Assembly (NCBI RefSeq): GCF_022539505.1
Contig: NW_025899960.1
Location: 310,001 to 374,000 of the forward strand
Length of the DNA: 64,000 nucleotides
Direction of reading: 5' to 3'
Origin: Lolium rigidum
Lineage: Eukaryota; Streptophyta; Magnoliopsida; Poales; Poaceae
The position numbers and the translations under genes are program-made. The notes under the pieces were generated by a model. The model did not search any database. It saw only the letters and a list, made by a program, of their open reading frames with translations, and was not told the DNA's origin. Positions 12,440 through 23,469 of this stretch are shown in pieces; within the stretch, counting starts at the first letter, position 1, and each line of letters starts with the position of its first letter.

Positions 12440-13745
12440 AAAGACTCGGGGGCTCCAGCAGCTCCAGAGGCACATACATCGGAAGATGAGGAGGAACCAG
12501 AAGAGGTCATGATGATCCAATTCCCCTGGATGCAAGTATACCTGGCGTACATCACAAAGAAAGAGATACCCAACGATCTCATCGAAGCAAGGCGGGTTAT
12601 TCGACGATCCAAAACTTTCACCGTGGTCAAGGGAGAACTATACAAGCGAAGCATCTCAGGAGTACTGCAGAGGTGTGTCACACCTGAGGAAGGGCGAGTC
12701 ATATTGAAGGATATACACAGAGGAATATGTGGCCACCACGCGCGCAGCCGAGCAATAGCACACAAAGCTTTTCAAGCAGGATTCTATTGGGTCTCAGCAA
12801 TAGAGGATGCAAAGGAAATCATGCGAACCTGCGAGGCGTGTCAGATGTTTGCATCGAAACCTCACTCACCAGCAGCAGAATTGATGCCGATACCATTGGC
12901 GTGCCTTTCGCGCAATGGGGTCTAGACATGGTTGGGAAATTACACAAGTCTTGGCCCGGAGGACACGTGTATATACTGGTGGCTGTCGACAAATTTACAG
13001 AGTGGATTGAAGCAGTACCAGTATCATCGGTAGACGCAACATCAGCGGTTAGCTTCGTCAAGGGAATAGTTTTTCAATTTGGCGTCCCTAATAGCATAGT
13101 TACGGATAATGGCAACAATTTCACCTCCCGAGAATTTAAAGAGTACTGCAACGAAGCCGGCATCAAACTACAGTTTGCATTGGTGGCGCACCCGCAAACC
13201 AATGGCCAAGTCAAAAAAGCAAACGACATTATTTGCAATGGAATCAAGAAGGGATTGCTGACACCACTGGAGAAAGCACGACACAATTGGGTAGAGGAGT
13301 TACCCAATGTATTGTGGATCATACGAACAACATCCAACACATCAACCCAAGAAACTCCGTTTTTCTTGGTTCACGGAGCCGAGGCGGTACTCCCGATAGA
13401 AATAGAGCATGATTCTCCTAGAGTTGCAGAATATGATGAAGAAACCTCACGAAAGGCACTCGAAGATGATGTGGATGCACTCGACGAAGCAAGGGATGAA
13501 GTACTTTCGAGAGTAACCACGTATCAGTAAAATCTCAAGAATTATCATAGTCGATGACTGCGGCCCAGGTCGTTTGAAGTTGGCGATCTTGTTCTTCGAC
13601 TTAAGCAAGAAATCCACAAAAAATTCGAGTCTCCGTGGGTAGGGCCATACATAGTTACTGAAGTAATTCCAGGAGGAGCATACAGGCTGAAGGACAAGAA
13701 GACAGGGAAGGACGAGCCAAACCCGTGGAACGTGGCGCAGCTATG
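12440..13745 (+). pseudogene. Integrase of element B, catalytic Glu replaced by Lys
   Basis: The HHCC zinc domain (CGHHARSRAIAHKAF ... CEACQMF) is at 12730-12850. The core follows in the frame of 12727-13530: GLDMVGKLHKSWPGGHV (first Asp), VTDNGNNFTSREF (second Asp), and HPQTNGQVKKAND where the catalytic Glu of NGQVE is expected. AAA at 13213-13215 replaces GAA, which element A keeps (NGQVEKVN). A stop at 13528-13530 and a frame change lead into the C-terminal domain (FEVGDLVLRLKQE, WNVAQL) ending near 13745. It would normally insert the cDNA into chromosomes; this copy should be inactive. Confidence 0.85.
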
Positions 13746-14149
13746 ATGTTTCTACGTTTAGAGATCAATATAGTATCGACTATGTAAGCATACATTATAC
13801 TGAAGAGCTCGCAAGTTTTCAGACGCACTCTTTTCCTTTCAGGGCACCGAGTGGGGCTGGAAGGTATTTAATGAGGCGGGCTTGCGATGCTGCAATATAA
13901 TAAAAATAGTGATGGCATACATTTTTCTCGCAAGCAAGGCTCGGGGGCTCGTACCCGAAGAAGTCACAAAAAATACTCGACTCTCAAAATATAGCTCAAA
14001 ATTATTCGCCTTGGTTCCACAAAAAACCTCAAGGACAACAAACATAGATACGCCAACGAGGACACTCGGGGGCTTGAAAAAGAAAGAGATAACAAATTTT
14101 GCCCTGACCTTACATGAGTCTCGCAATAATAAGTTACAATATACATTAC

Positions 14150-17100
14150 TTACAAGATATATGCAACTCTGCAACTCTACAATCTGCGTCGAGTCATCAT
14201 ACCGAAATTCCGTGAAGAAAGCAGCATCAAACCGAAGAAGTTCATCGATCATTTTCTCGGAGACAGGTGATAAAACCGCATTGTGTCTATCAACGTTTAT
14301 CCTTCTCCTCAATGTCTTGCGATAAAAAGCGTCGATAACACCGCTGAAGTCCAACTTTGAGTAGCAGACCTTCAACCAGATCAGAGCAAATTTAGGACCG
14401 GCCACCATCTGAGCCTTCACGAAGTCATGGATACTCTCCACATCCCTGAACTTATTCATAAGCTCAGTTTGATTCGCAGGCTGAGGGTTCCGAGGAAACA
14501 AAGCGTTATACACCATGGCCAAAGTGCTGCCGAAGAAATCTCGGAACTCCCGAACTTGAGCAGCTCAATCCTGGAACGGAACAATCTAGCGGGTACGACT
14601 CTCGTCCGCCCAGAAGTCAATATCATTCTTTTGGGCGAGTTCAAGGAGAACCTTGACTCGCGAATTCACACGTTGTTCTTCAGTGACAGTGTCGAGAAAA
14701 GAACCTACACGTAGCACAGGAGAAGCAACACAGCTTGAGAAGGGACACGAGTAATGTAAAAAGAAGAGGAAGACTACAACACAACATACCCGCGATATCT
14801 TGACTTGCATCAGTCATCAGATCAAGCATATAATTCTCACGCTTAACAGCCCGAGAAGCATCGGCAGCAACAAATTCTTTCAACTCAAGAGCCTCTTGTG
14901 CTTGCCGAAGAGCAGCCCGTTCACGATCCGATGATCTGCGAGATTGATCCATAACGGTGATAGCCTGTTTTTTCATAGCTTGCAACTGCTGTCGAAGATC
15001 GGCTAGTTCCTGGTGCATTGAATTAACACACGAAGAATCATCCAAGAAAACATCGCCAGTAGCTCTCGCAGGATGAGAAATGGCGGGTGAAGTATTGGAC
15101 GGACCAGCAGCTTCGGTATAGTTATCGCATATAAACTGGAAGAAAAGAAAGGTCGACATCAATTACTCGGAAAAAGGCGCTTTTTCATTCATACTTCAGT
15201 ATAAATAAACAAGTCAATATCTTAAAAAATATGGCTCCTAGCGAGCCCTACAAATCTTCGGAAGCAACAGAAGTTGGCACTAGATACAAGAGAAAATAAA
15301 AAAGAAGCGGGTTGGTCTACTTGACCTCCGTCCGCGCAGTGCTAGCAGAAGCAGTAGACTTCGGATCAAGGAAAGCAATGATTTTCTTCGAATGAGGCTT
15401 GTCATCCTTCACCAAAGTCTTCCACTTCTCCTTGTTTATGCCTGCAGGAGTGCCAACCTTCACCCAATCAACTTCCTAGCCGCTCGCATCAACCAAGGCA
15501 ATTGTTCCTTCGACTACGATCTTCAGGCTAGCCTGACGATCGGCCAAGGTAGGATCATCCTTCGTTTGGAAGCGTTAGACGAGCTCGGAGAAGATATCCG
15601 GTTGCGTCTGCTTGGGGAAGAAGTGGGAGAAGAAGCGGTTCAGCACACCCCGTGCAGCCGAGATATTGGTGCGCGCCAAGTCGTAGTTTAGCTCGAGAAT
15701 CTCGAGAGTGTTGATGAGGTGATCATCGGATTCTTCCTACAGAGTATACTCCTCACCCATCCGTCCTGCTGGAGAGAACCATGAGTTCGCTAAAATCAGA
15801 GAAATAGGCAAAAGCAGAAGCAGAAGGGCGAGAGAAGTAACGGGTTACTTGTAAATCTGCGGTTCTGCGTTTCAAGGCGCGTCTCTATAGCATTTTCGCG
15901 CTCGATCTTCTGAGCCACCTTGTCGCTTAAAGCATCCTCAGCAGCCTGCAACCTCTGCTGAAGACCTTCGACAGCAGCAGCATCGTTCTCGGCTTTTTCA
16001 CGAGCCTTCTCGTTGAGTTTTAGCTTGGCGTCCAGTGCATCAACACGTTCCTCGGCACGACGGAGCGCCTATGAAACAAAAAATATCAAAAGAAAAAAGA
16101 ATGGTCATTAGAAGACAGAGAATCCACTGGCAGAAGTAAGAAACATACAGAGAGCAGTACAAGCTTTACCTCTCAAAGTGGCAGCTTCATCGCGGAACCC
16201 GAGAAATTGGGACCCCATGTGGATAAGATCCTTCATTAAGGATTGGACGCAGCTCGACGATATAGAAAAATACCGTTAGGAGGAGAAAAACTCGACAAGC
16301 AAAAAAGATGTTCAATAGAGAAAGGGGAACTTACATCTTCTAGGAAGGGAATCGATGAACTCCCAGCGACAACTTCCTGAGTGTGTCCAGCCCAGGTCCT
16401 AGCTTTCTTGGTTGGAGGAGATCGGGGGCTGGGCACAGGAGTCGACGCTTTTGGGCTATGTTCTGGAGGATGTGAAGTTTCCGCGGCAATGCGGTTTCCT
16501 TCGGAAAGAACCATGGTGTTGGAAATGCTCGTAGGAGCTGTTCCATGAGCCGCGGTTTCTTCCTCTTCTGCCTGTTCAGTAGACCTGATAATATAGTGAC
16601 AAAGCAAGACATTAGAGCATTGAAATAAAACTAAGATAGAGACAAGAAAATGGAAACTTACGAGCTAACTACACCCGCGGAGGCAAAAGGGTCGAAGGCA
16701 CCTTCAACTTCCGGAGAAGTTTCTTCGGCAATAACTTCGGCAGGTTTCGACGTGCCGGAGTCTTCGACATTGTCTCTCTTCCTTTTGCCGCGCCCATCAG
16801 GAGAAGTGGCAGGAGGAGGAGAGATGGAATGGGCAGAATCAGAGGGTTGCCCTGACTCTATCTCTTTGTCGGAGGAACCCGCGGATCTTTGGGAACCTGC
16901 GGTTTCACTCTCAGGAAGAGATGATTCCTGTGAATCGTCGGTGACAACGACTCGACTATCTACCTCTCCACCTTCAGGAAGGGGGGAAAAGAAGAAAGGA
17001 CTTGGTGACCCTACATGAAGCAAAACAAGGAAAACACAAGAAAATAAACACAAGAGAAACAAAATAGAAGCCAAAAAAATAGTGAACTCGACTCGAGAAA

Positions 17101-18055
17101 AAGCACTCACTTGAGGGAGAGCATGGATGGCACTGTATGGCTCCACGCGACAAGATGACGGGACTTCATGTTTCTTGCTCAAGGAGGTAAAACATCGGAT
17201 GAGCCTCTCCAAGTCCTTCACAGAAAGATCCTTTTACAAGCGGTCGACATCGTTTGCTCCTGAGTACATCCAAAGAGGGTTTTTGCGAGCATGCATTGGC
17301 TGCACCCGAATCCTAAGTAAATAGGCGATAATTTGTACACCCAAAAGTTCCTCTCCGTCGGTGTTTTGGAGCTGATGGATCCGGGTCATCAGGGCTTCCG
17401 TGGCTTCTTTTCCTCGGCAGTGGCTTCCATGTCCCAAGATCGGCGCCTCAGAATTTCTTCGGCACCCTCTAACGGCGCAATACCATACTCTTGGGGAGAG
17501 GAGGACTCGTCTTGAATGTATAGCCACTTCTTGCGCCAGCCTTGGACGGAGTCGTGGAATTTAACGTCAAAATAATCAACGTCGGGACTTACACAGATAC
17601 AAATGCCACCTACATTGTAGATGAAGTTCCTAGAGTTGTTGCGCCGGAGATAGAAAATGCGTTTCCACAGACCCCAATGAGGATGGATACCGAGGAAACA
17701 CTCGCAGAGAGTGATGAAAATAGGAATGTGGAGGAGAGAATTCGGGGTCAGCTGGTGCAGCTGAATCCCGTAAATAAAAAGAGATCACAAAGAAATTCGT
17801 GGATAGGAGTGGAGAGGCCGCGAACGAGGAAGTCGATGAATGTTACCCGGAATCCGATTGGAGGATGAGGGAAGCTTTCATCACCGGGGAACTTTAGCGG
17901 TTCCTGCTTCTTCAGCAGGCCCAGTTTCTTCAAAGTTTTTTTTGGTCTTGAGCGGAGATCTTGGACCGCTCCCAACCTGAAACCCGAGCCTTCCCCGCGG
18001 GCACGTCAGTGCCTGGAGCCCTATTCTTCAGCAGCTTCGTGCGAGGAGGAGCCAT
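14150..18055 (-). pseudogene. Antisense gene of element B (Transposase_28 / putative gypsy-type domain, coiled coil), spliced and broken
   Basis: The minus-strand gene is opposite to gag-pol. A likely start ATG is at 18055 (MAPPRTKLLKN). Next comes the domain Pfam calls putative gypsy-type transposon (PF04195 by recall): FRVTFIDFLVRGLSTPIHEF (about 17850), GIQLHQLTPNS, FLGIHPHWGLWKRIF and VDYFDVKFHDSVQGWRKKW (to about 17530). After that are the charged Ser-rich linkers (16990-16660), a heptad-rich coiled coil (about 16075-15865, EEERV/LQQRLQAAEDALSD-like), a second helical region (15000-14830) and the C-terminal part AMVYNALFPRNPQP ... RRRINVDRHNAV (14525-14220). GT-AG introns are visible, for example 17110-17011. 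Frameshifts occur at a T8 run (17936-17943) and near 17795. The function of this family is unknown. Confidence 0.75.
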
Positions 18056-18187
18056 GGAGGAGAGCTTTGGTGCAAGAGCAAGATGAAGGGAAGCAGGAGC
18101 GCAAGGAGCTTGAGGAATGGCAATGGCGGAGTAGGAGAGAGGAAGCAGATGTGCGGCGCGACGAAGGGGATGAAGGAGGATGATGCG

Positions 18188-18201
18188 GTGAATATATAGT
18201 G
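18188..18201 (-). promoter_or_regulatory. Possible TATA box of the antisense gene
   Basis: CACTATATATTCAC on the minus strand, about 135 bp upstream of the ATG at 18055 of the antisense gene. No other good TATA candidate lies closer. Assigned by position only. Confidence 0.35.
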
Positions 18202-18479
18202 AGAAGCTGATCCACCGCGCCATTGGATGAAAAGGAGAGGTATTTTTAGCCTTACGCGTGTCCACAATGGTAGAATGGTCTCGTCAACCTGAAATTATTG
18301 GACGGAGTTACTGCACGCGTGCCGGAAATTACGGAGGACGTGTGTCCCCCACTTGCACGATGTGTCGACGGTGCAGAAATTTTGGACCCACAACCCAGTG
18401 AGGTGATAGGACCTGTGGCTTCCCAAGGAGAGAATCGTGGCTATCCTCAGCAGCGACGTCAGTCGAGAAATCTTTGGGT

Positions 18480-19510
18480 GTTTTAATTTAAATATGGTGA
18501 CAACAAATCTTCGAGTCTTCTAGCAGAGAAACTTCGGGAGCCTATGATCAAATGCAAGCATCTGCCCATATGCTCGTGGGCTACTCTTATCAGAAGCATT
18601 GTATATACTTCTGATAAGAGAATAAGGTGAAAAGGAAAAATACAAAGTTGGTCAAAATAGCAAAATCTGAACCTACAACCAAGTGCAAACACTTGGATGT
18701 AGCCTCGGGGGCTACTCCCATCGGGAGCGCTGGTCGTGCACCCGGTGAAATAAAAAAAAGAGGGAGCAACAAGTTGAGTAAAAAAAGAAGAAGAGAGAGA
18801 GGTAAAAAAAATAAAGAGAAGATAATAGAAGTTGAGCCTAACCAAGTACAAGCACTTGGCTGTAGCCTCGGGGGCTACTCCCATCGGGAGCGCTGGTCGG
18901 GCACCCGATGAAATATGAGAAAGAGGTATCATCGTACATTTTCGAGTTATACATAACTCGTTATGTACTCCCATCGGGAGGTCAAGATATTATGTCATCA
19001 TATGACTCGAATAAATATACCATTCCATCAGTCGATAAAGGCACTCGACAATATATTCTCAGAGGGCGTCCGCCGCGGTAAAATCTCTGAATGCCTTAAT
19101 ATTTTACGAAGGTAAGTCCCCTGGATCCATCCTGTGTGGTGTGGTATCGCACCAGAATGCGCCCTACTACTTTATCTGTGTCAACAGATACGAAGAAAAA
19201 TCCTAGCGGACGCGTTAGGTACTCGATAAAACATAACTGGAATTCGATTTACGATAAGTCCTTAAGCGGCGCGTGTCGAATTACACCAGTATCCCGGGTT
19301 CAAGTCTAGGACTTGAGCTTGAAGTAGGTATTTGCGGGTTTGCCACAAGCGCAGTTAACTGGTACCTGATTCGTTAGACGAACCAACCCCATTTACCAAC
19401 ATCCCTGTACAAAATATAGGTTAAACAAGAATTATTCGACTCATCAGTATGTAAAGATATGATCTAATTGTACATTGGAGATTTTTCTTGATTCTGCGAT
19501 TCAAACGAAA
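18480..19510 (+). repeat. Repeat-rich 3' spacer of element B
   Basis: Non-coding. A block containing ACTTGG(A/C)TGTAGCCTCG, GGGGCTACTCCCATCGGGAG and CGCTGGTCG(T/G)GCACCCG occurs at about 18690-18755 and again at about 18855-18915, with a weaker third trace near 18965-18980. CTCCCATCGGGAG is itself a short hairpin. The GGGGGCTA core resembles the polypurine tract of the element. Confidence 0.6.
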
Positions 19511-19523
19511 TCTCGGGGGCTAC
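19511..19523 (+). other. Polypurine tract of element B
   Basis: TCTCGGGGGCTAC immediately precedes the 3' LTR at 19524, in the position of the plus-strand primer. Related CTCGGGGGCT motifs occur farther upstream at about 13945, 14066 and 18702. Confidence 0.65.
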
Positions 19524-19913
19524 TGACATAGGTATCCCCAATGGGCCTGCTGAATGAGGTACCCGAGGATAGCTAAAGGCCCATGACCCGAAGTTTGTGA
19601 AGCTCGAAAGCCCAATAAGCATCGCTATGGAAAATAGAGATAGATTAGAAATAAAGAGTCGTGTATCAATACGGGAAGGACTGAAATAGTCTCCCGGATA
19701 TTGTAACTTGTATGATACGAAAGCCTCAGCTCCACCTCCTATATAATGGGGAGCTGAGGGAGAAAGAAAGGATCGAACCATTGTCAACACAAACCCTAGT
19801 TTTTCATAGTCGAGCACCTTTTTCGGCTGAACCTTCGAGATCTACTTGCCCTCTACTTTCTATTAAAACCCAAGTCTACAATCTGTAGGCATTGACAAGT
19901 TAATCCCTTGTCA
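19524..19913 (+). repeat. 3' LTR of element B
   Basis: A 390-bp LTR from TGACATAGG to CCTTGTCA, partner of 6862-7250. The TATA region reads TATATAAT (19740-19747) rather than TATATAAA. It is followed by ACGAT, the right target duplication, and then by the resumed gag of element A. Confidence 0.9.
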
Positions 19914-21110
19914 ACGATGGTCCCGGCTAAGTATCATCTGGCTTCCGAGAAAACAGTGGGGGAAATCAATGCGATGATTACCACAGGAGCAACGAGCAAT
20001 GAGGTGATCACAGAGATGCACCAAGTTCCAGCAGGCAAAGCAATAGACCAAGGTTCCCAAGGCCTTACAATGTGTCACCCGAGGATTTGTTGAACGGGCC
20101 GTGCCAAATGCATTTTTACGTCGAGAGAGAGGGAAGGAGACAGTCAGGTCACCTCAAGAAGGATTGCCCAACTTTCCAGGCTCTGCAACGGGCGACAGAA
20201 GGCGCACATGCAGAAGCAGCAAACAGAGGATATGTACAAGGACCAAGTAGCGAGGTACATGTGCCACGACCAACACCACCCGCAATTACAAGTGCAAACC
20301 AGCATCAACTGCAAATTGCGGGAGCTCCAGCTGCCAAAGATGATTTCACAAACACAAGGGGAGCACTATCGATGATACAGAAGGGCAGACCTTCGAATAG
20401 ATCATAGAAGCTAATATCTCGACAAGTATACATGACAGTAACAAAACCTCCGCCAACTATCGAGTATCTCAATTGGTTGGGGAAGCCCATAGGATTCACT
20501 CAAGATGACCACCCATCTCAAGTTCCGCGACCAAGACAGTCAGCAATGATACTACCAACGGTTATCGAGGGATACAAATTCTCTCGAATATTCGTAGATG
20601 GAGGAAGCAATCTAAATCTCATGTACATAGATGCACCGTGGAAGATGAAATATCACCGACCAACTTGACACCAACAGACACACGTTTCCGTGATATTACA
20701 CCTGAGAAGCCAAATTATCATTTGGGAAGATTCTATTGGATGTACAATTTGGAACAAGGGAAAACTTCACAAAGGAGAGACTAGAATTCGAAGTTACCGA
20801 TTGGCCATCGCAGTATCACGCCTTATTGGGACGACCCACATATGCCAGGTTTATGGCTGTGCCGCATTACACGTATCTATTATGGAGAAATACCTGGACC
20901 TAAGGGCCCAATAACATTGAAAGGAAGTTTTGCCCTGGCGGATAAATGTGTTCACAAGCTTTCTGAAACATTCAGAATGCAAGCTGAATACGAGGCTTCA
21001 AAGTTAACCACTGATCATGATGTGTTACCAGACGGGGGTAGATCCTTGCAGGAGCAAGCTTTCGACACCTCCAAGGATTCAAAGGAAGTGCAGATACCAT
21101 CCGACGGATC
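19914..21110 (+). pseudogene. gag C-terminus and protease of element A (broken)
   Basis: Resumes the A reading frames after the B insertion. CQMHFYVEREGRRQSGHLKKDC is the Cys/His region (about 20100-20165). A stop at 20405-20407 interrupts the frame that should continue into the YLNWLGKPIGFTQDDHPSQV block. The protease site FVDGGSNLNLMYID is at about 20596-20637. The linker GRPTYARF-like and PGPKGPITLKGSFALADKC lies in shifted frames (20830-21110). It is parallel to 9166-10520 of element B. Confidence 0.75.
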
Positions 21111-21217
21111 CTAAAAAGACGACATCAATCGCTACCAACATGGGCAGCCCATAGGAAAGTGCCCTCGTCGAGTTCCTCCGTGAGCGCTGGGAAATCTTTG
21201 CATGGTTCCTAGCTTAC

Positions 21218-22226
21218 ATGCCAGGAGTACCCATGGAACTTGCCGAGCACGCCCTCAATCTAGGCCCAAGAACTAGACCTATTCGACAACCTTTGCGGCA
21301 TTTTTCTGAGCCAAACCGCAAAGCCATTTTATCTGAATTTTATCGACTCCAAGAAGCTAGTTTCATCAAGGAATTGAAGACTGAAGCAACTTGGGTCGCC
21401 AAACCAGTGTTGGTCCCGAAGAAAAACACTGAAGTCCTTCGCATGTGCATCGATTTCACATGTCTCAACAAACATTGCCCAAAGGATCACTTCCCCCTCC
21501 CAAGGATCGATCTAATCATCGACTCCACGACATGCTGCGAACGTCTTTCCTTCCTAGATGCATACTCTGGTTATAACCAGATTCGACTGAAAGAAGAAGA
21601 TGAAGTCAAAACAGCTTTCATAACCCCCTATGGCGTGTTTTGTTACAGAACAATGCCCTTCGGGTTGACAAACGCGGGAGCTACATGTTATCTTGACAAT
21701 GAGAAAACGCGGGAGCTAGAGGGATCGAGGCCAATCCAGAGAAAATACATGTTATCTTGACAATGAGAAAACCAACCAAGCTCAAGGAGATACAGTAGCT
21801 AACAGGGCGAGTCGCAGCATTGAGCAGATTCGTCGCCAGGTTGGGAGAAAAAGCATTGCCTTTTATGCGCTCATCAAGCAAGGAGAAAAGTTCACGTGGA
21901 ACGAAGAAGCAGACAAGACCTTTGAGCATATGAAGTGTACAATTTTGACACCACTAGTATTGGTGGTGCCACGAGAAAAGGAGCCATTGTTATTATACAT
22001 TGCAGGCACACCTCAGGTGATCAGCACAGTCCTCGTGGTAGAAAGAGAAGACGAGGGAAAAATTCACGGAGTTCAGCGGCCAGTATATTTCCTTAGAGAA
22101 GATCTATCACCGTCCAAAGAGTGCTACCCGCAGTATCAGAAGCTGACATACGGAGTATTCATGTCAGCAAGAAAGCTAAGGCACTATTTTTTGGCACACC
22201 CGATAATAGTGGTCAATGAGGCGCCC
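21218..22226 (+). pseudogene. Reverse transcriptase of element A with an internal deletion
   Basis: The frame at 21218-21760 holds VPKKNTEVLRMCIDFTCLNK, FLDAYSGYNQI and FITPYGVFCYRTMPFGLTNA. It then breaks at 21680, where the YVDD motif region is missing. About 300 bp present in B (11047-11275) is absent and is replaced by a patchwork that copies nearby sequence (21682-21770). Connection-domain sequence follows (KPTKLKEIQ-like, then SVVLLYIAGTP-like frames) to 22226, where a solo LTR is inserted. The core catalytic Asp pair is deleted. Confidence 0.8.
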
Positions 22227-22786
22227 TGTCGTTGCCAATTCGACGGTACTCCAGAGGAGGGATCCTCATGGAGGGAAGAAGTAGTAGGGGCCATTGGGCG
22301 GAGAGTCCTTGGGATGGTGGTATGCGAGTTACCCAGCTTCGGAACACCTGCACGATGACATGACCTACTGCTGCTTGTCTGCAATTATCTAGGCGCTTTC
22401 GTGTTGTTACAATGAGTTGTGGTTGTGCCTCTAGGGCTCCCAAGATCTGGCTTATAAAGACGCCCGGATCTAGGGTTACATGGAGAGTCCTAGCCGGAAT
22501 ACAAGATGCCTAACTACGGAATATTACATTGATGTGCACGTCAAGGATCCACCTTTCCTTATGCGCCGTATTGGATCCGGATACTTCATGGGCCTTCACG
22601 GATCCGACTATCTTCGTAGGTCGGTTGAGATCCGGCTCCTTTTACATGGGCTGGACTTCATCCATCTTGATCTACAACAACTGGGCCGCCCGATGGGCCA
22701 TATGCCACCATCACCGTCTGTGGGCCACCCGGGCTTGCCGGATCTAGGCCACACCGTTGATATACCCATAAAGTATACCCACAACA
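22227..22786 (+). mobile_element. Solo LTR (560 bp) inside the pol gene of A
   Basis: The segment runs TGTCGTTGCC ... CCCACAACA (TG..CA ends with short TGT/ACA inverted ends). It is flanked by a perfect 5-bp direct repeat CGCCC at 22222-22226 and 22787-22791. The surrounding pol sequence matches B if this block and one repeat are removed. It contains a TATA-like CTTATAAAG at about 22450 and no coding motif. The family is not recognised and the orientation is assumed from that TATA box. Confidence 0.8.
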
Positions 22787-22791
22787 CGCCC

Positions 22792-23340
22792 TCTCGAATA
22801 TTTTAAACAATCCAGAAGCTAGAGGACGTGTCTCCCTTTGGGGAATCGAACTTTCCCCTTGTGACATCACATATGAGAGAAGAAAAGCAATAAAGTCGCA
22901 AATTCTGTTGGACTTCGTCGCAGAGTGGATGGAACTCCAAAATACAGGACCTCCAGATTTGTCAAGTACATGGCATATGAACTTCGACGGGTCCAAGAGA
23001 TCAGAAGGAGCTGGCGCGGGCGTAGTACTAGTTTCACCGCAAGGTGATAAGATGAAGTATATACTGCGGATAACCTTCCCCAACACATCAAACAATGAAG
23101 CAGAATATGAAGCTCTTATTCACGGGATGAAGATGGCAAAGGCGTGCGGTGCTACTCGCCTCAAAGTCTTTGGCGATTCCCAGATGGTCGCACAATAGCA
23201 TGATAGCATACAAGGAGGTATATGATGACCTCGAGAAAACCTTCGATGGTTGTGAGGTAAATCATGTTAGCAAACTCAGTAATGACGAGGCCGATGTTTT
23301 GGCAAACATCGGGTCGCAATGTTTACCCATACCACGTTGA
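22792..23340 (+). pseudogene. RNase H of element A
   Basis: Motifs HMNFDGSKRSEGAG, NNEAEYEALIHGMKMAKAC and FGDSQMVAQ are in one frame at 22908-23198. That frame stops (TAG, 23196-23198) where B continues QQVMNKC, because about 30 bp is deleted. The last motif LSNDEAD lies in the frame at 23149-23340. It is the better preserved of the two RNase H copies here, but it is still interrupted. Confidence 0.75.
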
Positions 23341-23469
23341 GTCTTCTGGGAGGAAATCAGCGAAAAGTCAACCAAGCCAAAGAAAATAGCGTCGAAATAG
23401 CTGAAGAAAAGGGATAATCCCAAGAAAGGCTCGGGGCTGCAGCAGTCCTAGGATCTCATGTTTCTGATG

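Larger units (their letters stand above)
6862..19913 (+). mobile_element. Tat-type Ty3/gypsy element B, full length (13.05 kb), nested in A
   Basis: B is bounded by LTRs at 6862-7250 and 19524-19913 and by a near-perfect 5-bp target duplication (ACGAC at 6857-6861, ACGAT at 19914-19918). In order it carries a primer-binding site, gag, aspartic protease, reverse transcriptase, RNase H, integrase, and then a 5.7-kb region with a spliced antisense gene and a repeat-rich spacer ending in a polypurine tract. Short LTRs with a long internal region and an antisense gene after pol are characteristic of the plant Tat lineage (Grande/RIRE2-like). The two LTRs differ at about 18 positions by eye, so it is not a recent insertion. 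Confidence 0.9.

Noticed and set aside
18680..18920. CRISPR-like or regulatory repeat array in the Tat spacer
   Set aside because: Only two or three imperfect copies with unequal spacing and no cas-type context; ordinary retroelement spacer repeats in plant DNA.
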